Below are positions 32,505-43,283 of a stretch of DNA of 64,000 bases, in pieces. Within the stretch, counting starts at the first letter, position 1, and every line of letters begins with the position of its first letter. The DNA is taken from the NCBI GenBank assembly GCA_023512835.1, contig CM042087.1, positions 8,348,550 through 8,412,549 on the forward strand, in the 5' to 3' direction. The DNA is from Taxillus chinensis. Its lineage: Eukaryota; Streptophyta; Magnoliopsida; Santalales; Loranthaceae. Under the pieces are notes generated by a model that had not been told where the DNA came from, ran no database searches, and saw only the letters and a list, made by a program, of their open reading frames with translations. The position numbers and the translations under genes are program-made.

Positions 32505-35500
32505 TGTCGTCACCGGATTTCAGCCGGGGGAAAACCCACTTTTGGGAATGCGGTTCTCCCACCCTTCGCCCGAATGGAAATAAAACAAATACACAGAGTC
32601 ACCACCAACTATTTTTGGGGTGCAATTGGTCACCTAAAAAAATAGTCTACATCATCGGAGCTGGGTTCGGGAGTTTGATTACGCATGAGAAAGGACTAGC
32701 ACCCCCATGACACCCTTTCGGTACCTATCTTAAGAGTTTAGAGGTTTCTAATTTGTTTTAACTTTTTCTTTTGATTTTCACTTATCCAAACTAAGTTTGT
32801 TTTTATTTTTCTAACAACTTACAATTCTTACTTTTTTCCTAAATTATTTGTTAAGGTTAATATTAAATTCAATTATTCTTACAAGAATCGCAAAGAGTGA
32901 AATATACATAAAAGAATAACTATAAAAGAATAATTAAGTCCTAAATTTTTATTTACCTAAGGGTCTAAGTATTTGTTCCAATTGGGTTAAATTATAAGAA
33001 TTGAAAGAATCAAAATAATTATAAGCCTTAAAATTTGTTTAACGGATCCTAAAAAAATTGCTAAAATTTATAGGAATATGAAAAGAGATAAAAATAAATA
33101 CAAGAGAATTCTTTTTTTTTTTTTTCAATAAAAGCATTTTTGAAAAAAACATTTTTTTGTTTTTTTTTTTTGGAAATTAAATGTGGAAGAAAATAAGAGT
33201 TTTTGTTATTGTTTTTTTAAAGCATTTTTTTTAAAAGAAATAAAATAATAACAAAAACATTTTTCTAAAACACACAAATAAAAGTGAAGTGTGTGATTAG
33301 TGACATTCATAAAACAAAACTCTTTTTTTTCTTTTTTCTTTTCTCTTTCTCTCTTTTTTCACTATTTTCCGCTATGGTTTTGGAGTTTACATTTTACAAC
33401 ATGAAAGGGGTCCCATGTGTCATAGGGTCAGATTTCCTGCGTTATTCAACCCATTGCGGCACTTAGCTTCATTTTACACGGTCTGCTAAGTTTAGCCTTT
33501 GAGGGTTGAAATGCACGTAGACTGGTTTCGCCTTGCCACTGGGCTCATCAGGAGAACGGCTCCAGTTCTTGACCAGTTTGTGTAAGGATGGCCAAATCCC
33601 TTCTTCAACGTCAAGTCCTTGACTAGCGGCGTGCTTCCCGCATTCAACTGGGTCGGCACATTTGAACTCCGAAGGGGCTCCATCCATTCTCCGACACGAA
33701 CTGACTGGAGCTTCCCGCTGCGCACCATCTACGCTTCAACCAACCGCTCTCCTTCAAGTAGCACGAATACATTTCTAGATCGTGCCACTGAGAAACGTCC
33801 GGAATCCTCGGTGCATGACATTCTCTTCCACTCAATCCTCGTAACATCCTTGTTGCATTTGTTGACATCGCTTCCCCGCAGGCTATGACATCTTCACCTC
33901 GATGCCCTCCCACTCGCCCAATGTCAACTGGTTGGACATCGCTTCCCAGCAAGCTGCAACACCTTTACCAAGATGCTCTCCACTCACCCAATGTCCAACG
34001 GATGGGAGGTTTCTAAGATCGCTCCGACGTGCTCCTTCGTACTCCCTTGCCTAACTCTGTATCACACTCTAGGATACTCCAACTCTATGGACATGAAGCG
34101 TGCAAGACACTATCGGTTGACTCACCTCTATGAGCTCCCACGTTGGGATCACGCTACTCGCGAGAGTGCTCGAAGAGTCTTCAAGATACGGGCTGGTTCG
34201 GCTCTGATACCACTTGTCACGGGGTTAGATTTCCTGTGCCATTCTACCCTCGGCTAAACTTAGCGTACCGTGTAAAGAGAAGCTAAGTGTCGCAATGGGT
34301 TGAATGGCGCATGAAATCTGAGCCCGTGACACATGGGACCTTGTTACAAAAGAATAAACTATATATAAATAAAAAAACACAAAAACATTAAAGATTAAAT
34401 GTAAGTAAGGGGCTCCGGTAAAAATAAATGGTTAGAACAACCAACAAATCCTCCAAATCATCACACGAGAAAAACAGAAGAAGCACAAAATAAAATAAAA
34501 TAAAATAAAATGCCCAAAAGAATACCCAAAAGAACACTGGAGTGGACAGACCATGACCTAAACAAAAGCATACGAGACATCCAGAGGTAGCTTAGGCCTA
34601 ATGTTTTGTGTTATAACCAAAGCATTATAGGACTCACAGAGGTAGCCAAAGTGTCAAAGGCAAAACAATCATTGGCCGACAGGCCCGAGCATGGTCAAAG
34701 CATCACACAATAACACCCAAAATTAGCCAACTAGGGCCAAACATTAGATCGTGACTAAAACCAACATATAGAGACATCCAGAGACATCAACAAAAAAACA
34801 TGCAAATGGAATGGGCTTATATGGTGAAAAAAAGCAATGAGACATCACTATATGAAGACATACAGAGACATCAACAAATAGAAACATGTAGAGACATCAA
34901 CATATAGGAATTGCAACAAGCTTATATGGTAAAAAAGCATACTAATGGAAGCTTGAAACCAACGTAGAGACCTCAACAAAAAGGAAAATGATATCAACAA
35001 AGCAAGATCCCAAACAATTCAAACAAATCATAATTAAAACTAAAGACACTGTAACAAAACTTCTTCAACCCCGTTGATCGAATCAACCTTCAACCAAAAA
35101 CCAAGACAAATAAAGAGATTTAATGCAGCTACGTTGGCAAGGACAAGGAGCAGCGGCTCAGGTGATGACGAAAGCGTCCTTGTGGAGGGCAGCAATCGAG
35201 TCCTGAGTGAGGTTGGCATTTCGTCTGTCGTCAGAGGCGAGGCGCCGGGTTGGTGTTGTTCATTGGAGGGTGGTGTTGATGGGTCGGCACTCAGTGGACC
35301 ATCATGGGAAACAAAAATTCAGGATGCACTTGAAGGCGTCATCGAGGTGGCAATGTGGGCGCAGCAAGAGGTGGTTGCATTGTTACATCACTATTGGGGG
35401 CTGATGGGTGACTAGAGACGTAGCCAAGGCGGTCAAAGCTACGTTTTGGGGTGAATGTTGCGTCACCGTTGGAGGGGTGTGGTTGGATGGGACGATGGCC

Positions 35501-36597
35501 AGCAATTGTAATTTCTAGCCAAGGGAACTCTCTAGAGGCACTGAGGGAGGAGAGAAATTGGGAGATTGTGGCTAGTTTTTTTCTTTTCTCTTTTTTGGAT
35601 TTCAGGGAGCCCCCCGATATAATGGATGGATTGGGTTTAAATAGAGGGATAGGAAAGGTTTTAAGGTTTGATTGGGGGGGCGGCGCGGAGAGATGGCTTG
35701 GGTGACCGACCATGGTTAGCTCCAAAGGGGTTGGGTTATGGCTTGGGTATGGCCATGAGAGAGAGAGGGGAACCGAGGCTTGACCATGGTTTGGTTGTTG
35801 GGAGAATAGAAAGATAGAGGTATGGGTGTGAGCTGTGACATCGTTGCGGAGCTCCGATGGTCCGGCAGTCGTGGCTTGGCGTGGAGGAAGAAGACGAAGA
35901 AGAGAGGAAGTGGACGTTAGGGAAGACGACGCAGTGAGAAGATAGGATTTGTGTGGCTAGTGTTTTTTTGTTTTAAATTTTGTTTTGTTTTTATTATTAT
36001 CAACCAATGAGGCATTGACGCATGGATAAGGAGAGGCAGGAAAAGATAAGAAAAAGAAGAAGGAAAAGTTTTTTTGTTTTTTTTTTTGTAATTTTTAACT
36101 GATATTTTGGTTTTTTGATATCGGGAAGGCGGCTTGGGTTTCAAAAATATTCAAGAAAATTATTTTTGAACTCGAGACGTCATGACGAGCGACCCTATGT
36201 CCTTTTTATTTTAAAATAGTTTTTTTTGGCGCCAAACCTATATGCGAGTCCCGAAACTGCTTTATTACCAAAAAAATATATTTTTTATTTTTTATTTTTT
36301 CGAAAATAAGCTCTATGAGCGAATATAAGCAATATATACATCAAAATTTTGAAAATGATGAGAAGATTAAGAAAATGAGGTTCGTGATTTGATCCGGAGT
36401 GTCGTTTTGAACATTGGTTGCTAGTTGACCACCGTAGTTTTGACCATAACTTCTTCGTTTGACCTCGGAATTGAGTGTGTTCGAAGGCGTTGATCTTCAA
36501 ATTTGATTTTCTATCTCCCGAAACTGGCTCTTTGGCATTTGAAAGCCTTTTTAAAGAAGTTGTTAAAATTGCACCTTTCAAATCATCGGTCAAGTCT
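32505..36597 (-). repeat. 5' LTR of Tat-B, interrupted and end-truncated
   Basis: It starts TGTCGTCACCGGATTTCAGCC next to a degenerate primer site. It follows the Tat-A LTR throughout (leader, T-rich tracts, the gaccgaccatggttagctcc region near 35703, the gacctgatccggagtg-like region near 36390). It is interrupted at 33409-34340 by a TRIM-like element. Similarity fades at about 36597, short of the CCAACA terminus. A minus-strand TATA-like site (atttaaaccc/tataatgg area, about 35618-35645) is weak. Confidence 0.8.
33409..34340 (-). mobile_element. TRIM-like element with 89-bp inverted arms
   Basis: 33409-33497 and 34252-34340 are imperfect reverse complements over 89 bp, both ending in ggtcccatgtgtca. 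Inside the right side, 34215-34331 is bounded by TGTCACGGGG and CCCGTGACA. On the minus strand it is followed by AGTGGTATCAGAGCC, a Met-tRNA primer site. This looks like a 117-bp TRIM LTR with palindromic ends. The internal part (33498-34200) is GC-richer than the surroundings and contains a duplicated segment (gaagcgatgtc...catc on the minus strand). Short minus frames (33644-33952) have no recognised domain. Confidence 0.65.
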
Positions 36598-37217
36598 CAT
36601 ATCACAGCATAAGTATGCCAAGGAACTGCTAAAGAAGTATGGTATGGAAGATAGCAAGCATGTTGGAACTCCAATGGCTATAGGCTGCAAACTTCATAAG
36701 GATCAGGAAGGCACAAGTGTAACTCAAAAAGAATATTGAGGTATGATTGGAAGCCTCTTATACATTACTACCTCTAGACCTGATCTGATGCAAGCTGTGC
36801 GTCAAGCCAGTAGATATCAAGTAGATCCGAAGGAATCTCACTTGCTGGCAGTTAAAAGAATTCTTAGATACCTAAATGGTACATTAGAGATGGGGTTATG
36901 GTATCCTTCTAAGGATTCCATTGAATTACAGGCATACACTGAAGCAGACTGGGCTGGAAACATAGATGACAAACGTTCTACAAGTGACAAACGTACACTG
37001 ATGCGTGGTTGAGCTGCAAACAGAATAGTGTTGCTTGTAGCACAGCAGAAGCTGAGTATGTAGCTGCACATGCGGCGTGTACTCAAGTGGTATGGATGCA
37101 CACTCAACTGTCAGACTTGGGAGTGGATGTTGAGTTACCTGTGAACATTTGGTGTGACAACCATAGTGCTATCAATATCAGCAGGAATCCTATCCAACAT
37201 TCGAAGACCAAGCATAT
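36598..37217 (+). pseudogene. Copia RT/RNase H fragment of a different family
   Basis: The fragment starts in the RT thumb-connection region (HKYAKELLKKYGMED, GTPMAIGCKL) and runs through GMIGSLLYITTSRPDL, SHLLAVKRILRYLNGT and an RNase H domain (AYTEADWAGN, CSTAEAEYVAAHAA, WCDNHSAINISRNPIQHSKTKH). It has a stop at 36737-36739, where Tyr/Arg-type residues are expected, and a frameshift near 37005. Residue choices differ clearly from Sire-A and Sire-C, so it is a separate copia family. Its left edge abuts the truncated Tat-B LTR and its right edge is cut by Gyp-A. Confidence 0.9.
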
Positions 37218-37764
37218 TATCACACCCCGGATTTCCAACCCGAGGAAACCGGTTCGTGACTCCCCTTTACCCACCCGGTGGGCAAGGGGTAGTTGTACAG
37301 AATTTGACATCCAAGCAGGACAACAAACACATTCATAATGATCCACAATAAATAACCAAAATGCAAGCCACTTATCTTTATTAAATTCCAAAATCCATTA
37401 CATCATCTCCATTTGGAGTTACAATAGTCTCTCAACATAACATTTGACAAAACACTCAAATAACAAAAGGCGCAAAGCCACAAGGCAGAAAGTCTTCCAC
37501 CTTGGTATTCCCACCTAACGCCTATAGGTCCTTGTAAAGAAAACAAACACAGAAGGAGGGGTGAGCAACCACAGCTCAGTAGGGATCATGTCTCCCCAAC
37601 CCATCCCATGCTCCTAGCATCTACATGCCATGTGTACAAGTGCAGTGTCGTGATACAATTATTTCAACAGATATGATAACAAGCCACATCAGCAAATACA
37701 ATCATTTCCACACTCACACAGGCTTACAGGTCCACAGCCACACAGGCTAACACATGAACAATCC

Positions 37765-38015
37765 CAGGCTTCCATAGCCACCAGGTTCCAAGAGCAGTCC
37801 TGGGCTTCCACAGCCACCGGGTTCCAAGAGCAGTCCCGGGCTTCCACAGCCACCAGGTTCCAAGAACAGTCTCGGGCTTCCATAGCCACCAGGTTTCACA
37901 AAACAGTCCCGGGCTTCCACAGCCACCGGGTTTTCACAAAATAGCCCTGGGCTTCCACATCCACCGAGTTTCACAAAACAGTCCCAGGCTTCCACAGCCA
38001 CCGGGTTTCACAAAA
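37765..38015. repeat. 36-bp minisatellite in the Gyp-A LTR
   Basis: About seven units carry the shared words ggcttccacagccaccgggtt and (a/c)cagtcc(c/t). Later units replace ccaagagc with tcacaaaac. A stop-free minus-strand frame through it is an artefact of the 36-bp period. Confidence 0.9.
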
Positions 38016-38261
38016 CACAGTACACATAGCCACTCAGGCATAACATCGAACACATAATAGGCATAGTCACTCAGGCATAACAACAAACACTTAATATGCA
38101 CTGTCACTCAGGCATAATAACAAACACTTAATATGCACAGTCACTCAGGCATAACAACAAACACATAGCATGCGTGGCCTCACAGGCATAATCTCAAACA
38201 CTTGGCATGCAAATATACATGTATCCAAACAACACGCCATTGAAGGCCAACATTCATATAG

Positions 38262-38266
38262 GAGGT
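38262..38266. other. Left target-site duplication of Sire-A (GAGGT)
   Basis: GAGGT precedes TGTTGGATC and recurs at 62124-62128 after the 3' LTR. Confidence 0.95.
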
Positions 38267-39447
38267 TGTTGGATCAAGCCTAGAATTTGGATAATGCTGA
38301 TAAAGTCCTATGTAATTTGATTTGAGATCTTTTGTGTTTTGTCTTTAATCATTGCAGAAGATATGTTATTAATCCGGAGATACACTCGTAAGAGCAAAGC
38401 TAAGGGTAGGATACATAATCCTGATCCGGACTTGAGTGAGTGTCGTCAAACACTTGGTAAATAACTAAGTCCCCCATACATATGGAGTAAGGAAGTACTG
38501 ATGCGGAATAAGGACCCGAGTCTTTATTCGCACGGAGTAAGGAAACCAGATGCGGAGTAAGGAATCCGGACCACTCACTCATGCGGAGTAAGGATGTGCT
38601 AGTACGGAGTAAGCCATCCAATCCTTTAAACTCGCACGGAGTAAGAAACTCGTACGGAGTAAGGAACTTACATGCGGAGTAAGGCAGCGCTTATACGGAA
38701 TAAGCACTCCGACCTTCTCATTCACACGGAGTAAGGAAGCGCTGACACGGACTAAGGATTCCAGTACCAAATAGATACGGAGTAAGCAACCACTGACACG
38801 GAGTAAGGTTCCGAGCTTCATTAGCAATGGAGTAAGGAAAATTACACCGGACCAAGAAGATGCTACTTCAACTTACCGCATTTAAAGTTATCAGCTCGTG
38901 GTGTCCCGATGTAAGACAAACTCGTTGAGAACCTGAAGAATCTTACACGTGGGTCACCCTGATATGTGGACACAACTTTAATTATACTTGGGAACTCACA
39001 AAGGCACTTATACTCTTCAAACCCAAGATCTTGATCTCCACAAACCACAGCAGTCAAGGCAGAGAGATTACCGAGGAATAGTTAGTGCTGAATGCATTCC
39101 GGAACTACAAGTTCCAAGGTTGTCTCTTAGGAATGTTTTTATAAATATTCATACTTGTACATTTGAAAATGTTTGTGCGAGCGAGCCTGAATCAACTCTG
39201 TGTATGCACAAGAGTTCAAAGACATAATATAGGCTAGTGTGTGAATCCTTTTGTAAACAGAGTGTAAAAGAGTCTTGCTTTTATTTTGTTGTATTTATCT
39301 TTTGATAATAAAACAAAATACTTTCACTATCTGGTTATCTTCCGCAGTGATTCTATCACTTAACTAGATAAGTGTTGTGTCATAAGAGAATCAAAAGAGT
39401 TTCGATAAGAGCCTATTCACCCCCCTCTAGGCTCCAAGGGACCATCA
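38267..39447 (+). repeat. 5' LTR of Sire-A
   Basis: It starts TGTTGGATCAAG and ends GGGACCATCA. About sixteen GGAGTAAGGA-type words lie in 38480-38850. The TATA box is ttataaata (39139-39147) and an AATAAA-containing stretch lies near 39307. Visible differences from the 3' LTR are mostly transitions. Confidence 0.94.
38480..38850 (+). repeat. GGAGTAAGGA motif array in the copia LTR U3
   Basis: The consensus (t/a)(g/a)cggagtaagga recurs about every 20-25 bp, upstream of the TATA box. The same array lies in all five copia LTRs of the window (about 720-1145, 19730-20400, 31520-32080, 38480-38850 and 61155-61515). Strand is relative to the element and is always the same. Confidence 0.9.
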
Positions 39448-39463
39448 AGTGGTATCAGAGCAC
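39448..39463 (+). other. Primer binding site of Sire-A
   Basis: TGGTATCAGAGC occurs two bases after the LTR terminal CA. It is complementary to initiator-Met tRNA. Confidence 0.93.
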
Positions 39464-39508
39464 GTTCTATTTGTTCTAAGTAGAGATCCCACTCTTTCAC
39501 TCTCAGCA

Positions 39509-41809
39509 ATGGCCGAAGAAAGCAGTATGCTATTCAACACTCGCCTTAACTCCGGAGGTGCACAAGAGCCCATCTCGAATCGAAGCGACGGCAGGAAAAC
39601 GTCGACCCACCTCAACTTGCTGCCGCCACCACTCCTCAACCATGGAGTTCTGGTTTTACTCTACAAAACCGCCCAAATTCATACCTGAGCTTTTCTCCCA
39701 GTGGAAAGCTCACATGAAGATGTTTATGGTATGCCATAATCATCTCATGTGGCCCTGTCTTCATCAGGAGATTCCAATTCCGATGACTATCGGAGAACAT
39801 GGAGTTAGAAGGCCAAAGACGGATGCCGAACTTACCAACGATGAAAGAGCCTGGCAGTGCGCTAGTGAAAAGGCTCTAGCTTACGTTACATCGTCTTTGG
39901 CTTCCGAGGCTTTCACAGACGTCCGGAGCCGCACGACAAAGAAACTGTCTAGGATAAACCGACAATCCTCTATGAGGGGAGTCGGTCTCGGATGCAAAAC
40001 GTGATATGTGCTCTCCAGACGTAACTTTGAGAGTTTCAATCACAAACCTGGCGAATCCCTTGAGAGCATCTATCGGAGATTCGGCAAGCTCATTCTAGAG
40101 CTAAAAACTGTCAATGAACACTACACTCAGTCTCAAATCAATGACAAGTTCTTTCGATCCCTGCCGGATCGCTACTACTCCAAGCAGCTCTAGATGCAAG
40201 CTAACAAAAACTAGCCGTTTACTGCCCTTGAAGAAATATACGGAGAGCTTCGGACTCATGAGGTCAGATTCAGATACACTGACCGTGATGAGAAAATAGC
40301 TCGAAAAGAAAAAGGGATAGCCCTCAAAGCTACGGAATGCTCCAGTAATCATCAAGAGGATGATACGGATGAGTCAGAGAATTCTGACTCAGACGCAGAA
40401 GAGGAAATAGCTCTTCTTGTCAAATCCTTTGAACGATTCCTTCGGAAAAGTAGAAAAGGATTCAGAAGACGCCCCTTATCATCCAGAAGGAAGGAGCGAT
40501 CGGAGTCGAGCTCCCAAGAATGCTTTAATTGTGGGAAACCCATTCACTGGGCCAAGGAATGCAGATCCAAATCTAAGACGGCAAAGAAAAGTGGCAAGGT
40601 TACTCCTCGACGTACCACCTCAGACAACAGCAAGAACAAGAGGAAGGCGTTCGTGACAAAGTACATCAGTGGCTCGGAAGAAGAGGAGGAATCCTCGGAT
40701 GATGAGCCAACTCCTAAGCCGAACGTCTGCTTCATGGCAAATACTAAGGTACCTTCTATCTCTGAGCTCATGAGTAAAATAGAATCTCTTATTACTGAAC
40801 GTGATCATGAAAAGAATGAGAGACTAATAATTACTCAAATGTACAAAGATATGGAAAGTCAGAATAAACGTCTTGAATTTACTATTACTAGACTTGAAAA
40901 AGACATAGCTGACTTCAAAGGAAAAGAAGCTTGGTATCATGATCTAAGGGCTGAAAATCATCTGCTAAATACCAATCTCTCATGCCTAAAAGTTGTTGTA
41001 AAAAGACTCGAGAATGAACTTGAACAGGAAAAGGAAATAAATCGTAAGTGGCTTAAATCCGGGGAAATAGCCTCTTCATTTAGGACTGATCCGGATAATA
41101 TTTGAGTCAAACCTGGCCTAGGCTCCGAATCATCAACCTCCAACGCTCAAGCTACTGAGTGTCCTCCGGATTTCACTCCAAAACTAACCAACTTATATCC
41201 TGTTAGTACGTCTAAACCGTTGGATGGTTTCATTTTAGGTTGCACCATAGTTTATGATCGTGGAGTCGAGGTCATTCTTGCACTTCCCAAGCAAGAACAC
41301 CCGTAACTAATGATGAAGGGAAGGCTGCTGCAGTTAAAGCCAAAACTGTAGCACCCAAAAAGAAAGGAAAAGCCAAGGCTGACGCATCTAGGGCCAAGAG
41401 CGCGTCACCCAAATGCAATGGATTAGGCCACAGGGAACAGAGTAGAAAGTCTGTAAAATCTAAGAGACCTGTATCCCCTGTTTGTACTCCGCATTATAGT
41501 GTCTGTTCCATCTGTAGGGAAATAGGTCATTATCACTATGAATGTTGGAGTTTATCTGATAACTAGCTTTGTAATCAAATTCGTACCAATAAAGATCAGT
41601 TCAATAAAAAGGGTTCTTCGAGCAAAACAAAATCTAAACCTCAAAGGAGTGTCTCTCCCAAGATAACCCAAATAAAAGAAGCAGCTGAAACTAACAAATT
41701 AAAGTCAACTTGGAGAGCTAAAAGTCCTAGCAAAGTCAAATACGGAACTGTTGACATTACTGTTGTTCTTTCTAACCGCCCGAAACAAGTTTGGGCACCA
41801 AAAGTGTAA
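39509..41809 (+). pseudogene. gag of Sire-A
   Basis: The start is ATG 39509 (MAEESSMLFN), followed by a frameshift near 39590 and others around 39950-40000. Recognisable segments are HNHLMWPCLHQEI, FNHKPGESLESIYRRFGKL, a knuckle CFNCGKPIHWAKEC (about 40520-40560), a coiled-coil region (40653-41105) and a second knuckle CSICREIGHYHYEC (about 41506-41547). The protein ends APKV followed by UAA 41807-41809. His and Cys ligands are kept in both knuckles. In-frame stops near 40191, 40213 and 41103 add to the damage. Pol continues in the same frame after the UAA. Confidence 0.87.
41807..41809 (+). other. gag-pol boundary stop codon (UAA) in a continuous frame
   Basis: The frame of gag (…APKV) and that of pol (ORF 41855-42772, protease DSG) are identical. 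They are separated only by this TAA, followed by actgtt. Sire-C has the same TAA and the same next six bases at 28520-28512. SIRE1 is known for a single stop between gag and pol that is thought to be suppressed. Confidence 0.7.
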
Positions 41810-43045
41810 ACTGTTGTCTTTCAGGAGCATCTCTGGAATGCACTGCCGGATCACTTGAAGTTAAAGATTAATCAAAGCAAGTGGATCCTCGATAGTGGAT
41901 GCTCCGGACATATGACGGGTGATCAGACTCTGCTTGTAGAAGTTAATGGAAAACGAGGTCCATCCGTTTCATATGGTGACAACAGCAAAGGAAAGACTGT
42001 CGGGTATGACACTTTAACCAACGGCTGTGTATCAATCACTAGAGTTGTACTAGTCGAAGGTTTGAAGCATAATTTGCTAAGTGTCAGTAATTTATGTGAC
42101 AAAGGATTTACTGTTTCCTTTATGTCCAACACCTGTACAGTAAGGGAAAACTTATCCGGAGATGTTAAGTTATCCGGATCAAGAGATGGGGACATATACT
42201 CAATAGTCTTAAGAAATAATTCTTCTGACCTTGTATGCTTCCTCACTAAAGCTTCAGATGAAGATAGTTGGTTATGGCACAAGCGATGCGCATATTTAAA
42301 CTTTAAGACATTGTCTAAGTTAGCGTCACTTGATCTTGTCACTTGTCTACCTAAACTTAAATACTCCAGAGACACTCTCTGTCGAGAATGCCAACTTGGC
42401 AAACAGACCAAACATAGCTTTAAGAGCAAATCAGTTAATTCAATAACCGCTCCTCTACAACTTCTTCATATGGACCTCTATGGTCCTATTTTTGTTCCTT
42501 CGTTGGCTGGTGCAAGATATACCCTTGTGGTTATCGATGATTTCACCAAATACACGTGGGTGATGTTCCTGAAATCAAAGGATCAAACTTTTGAGCATCT
42601 TGTAGATCTTTTCAACTGGATAAGAAACTCACAAGGACTGAGCATAAAGTGCATCAGGAGTGATCATGGTACAGAATTTGATTCTTCATATATGAGATCA
42701 TATTGTTCTGAACAGGGCATTCAGCATGACTTCTCTGCGCCCAGAACTCCACAACATAAAGTGCTATGTTAGCACGGGCTGTAAGGACCCGTACCTTAAG
42801 TTAGTCACGGTTTTGCCTTCGAGTAGTTTTTCTAGATTTTGACCTAGTAAATGGACTCTAATGAATTCACGTGCAAAAGGAAAGATGCTTAGAATGATGT
42901 CCTCTATCTACCACAAGTTTCAGGCCAAACAGACGTGTATGTGAGGTGCACGTGATATGGGTCCAATTCACGTGCAAGTGTGGTTGTCTTACATGATGCA
43001 AGGAGGCTAGGGGTGAAGTTTGAGCGATTTGGAGTGCATTTGGAG

Positions 43046-43075
43046 TTGCACGTGAATTGGGGAATTCACGTGCAA
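43046..43075. promoter_or_regulatory. Perfect 13-nt inverted repeat with two G-boxes in a gypsy LTR
   Basis: TTGCACGTGAATT and AATTCACGTGCAA flank GGGG, and each arm contains CACGTG. Further CACGTG words lie nearby (about 42868, 42950, 42970). G-boxes are bound by plant bZIP/bHLH factors. A role in LTR transcription is inferred from its U3 location only. Confidence 0.6.
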
Positions 43076-43204
43076 ATTGGCGTGCGAGCATATTTTTACA
43101 TGGTTCCCTTGGTTTTGACATTCTAAGGAACTTTCTCCAAAGGACCATGTTGAAATTCCGAGTATTTTGGCCTATATGGGTGCGGAAAGGTGCTAACTTG
43201 TGTG

Positions 43205-43283
43205 ATCAAAACTACGTCGTTTTGATCCTGGGTTTCACTTAATCAAAACTACGTCGTTTTGATAGTGGAAGGCCTATATAAGG
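43205..43283 (+). promoter_or_regulatory. Two ACGT-core dyads and TATA box of the gypsy LTR
   Basis: Two copies of a 22-bp dyad (43205-43226 and 43242-43263; ends atcaaaac/gttttgat, core tacgtc) precede the TATA box cctatataagg (43273-43283). Both Gyp-B LTRs carry the same pair in reverse (57755-57776 and 57793-57814 in the 5' LTR; about 50358-50415 in the 3' LTR). Gyp-A also carries it (about 62448-62503). Confidence 0.75.

Larger units (their letters stand above)
16411..36597 (-). mobile_element. Tat-B: fragmented Ogre/Tat-like element (5' leader plus 5' LTR)
   Basis: The pieces 16411-16547, 18724-19089 and 32308-32504 align in order with the 5' leader of Tat-A. They lead to a degenerate primer site (about 32488-32502) and a diverged Tat LTR starting at 32505. 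The element is interrupted by the solo LTR, Sire-C and the TRIM-like element. Its gag side ends abruptly against Sire-B near 16410. Its LTR stops near 36597, before the usual terminus, against an unrelated copia fragment. Both edges look like deletion junctions. Confidence 0.75.
37218..38266 (-). repeat. Gyp-A 3' LTR, left part
   Basis: It carries the phrase ccccggatttccaacccgagg near the edge, as in Gyp-B. It also has two private tandem arrays: a 36-bp unit (ggcttccacagccacc...) from about 37765 to 38015, and a unit of about 37 bp (cactcaggcataac...) from about 38030 to 38165. It ends at the Sire-A target site, GAGGT 38262-38266. Confidence 0.9.

Noticed and set aside
33644..33952. 102-codon minus-strand ORF as a captured host gene in the TRIM-like element
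   Set aside because: There is no recognisable domain, and other frames are equally open in this GC-richer patch. It cannot be supported without a database search.
41806..41830. Possible tiny intron at the gag-pol boundary (gtgtaa...tttcag)
   Set aside because: About 25 nt is too short for a plant intron. A same-frame stop codon conserved in both copies is the simpler reading.
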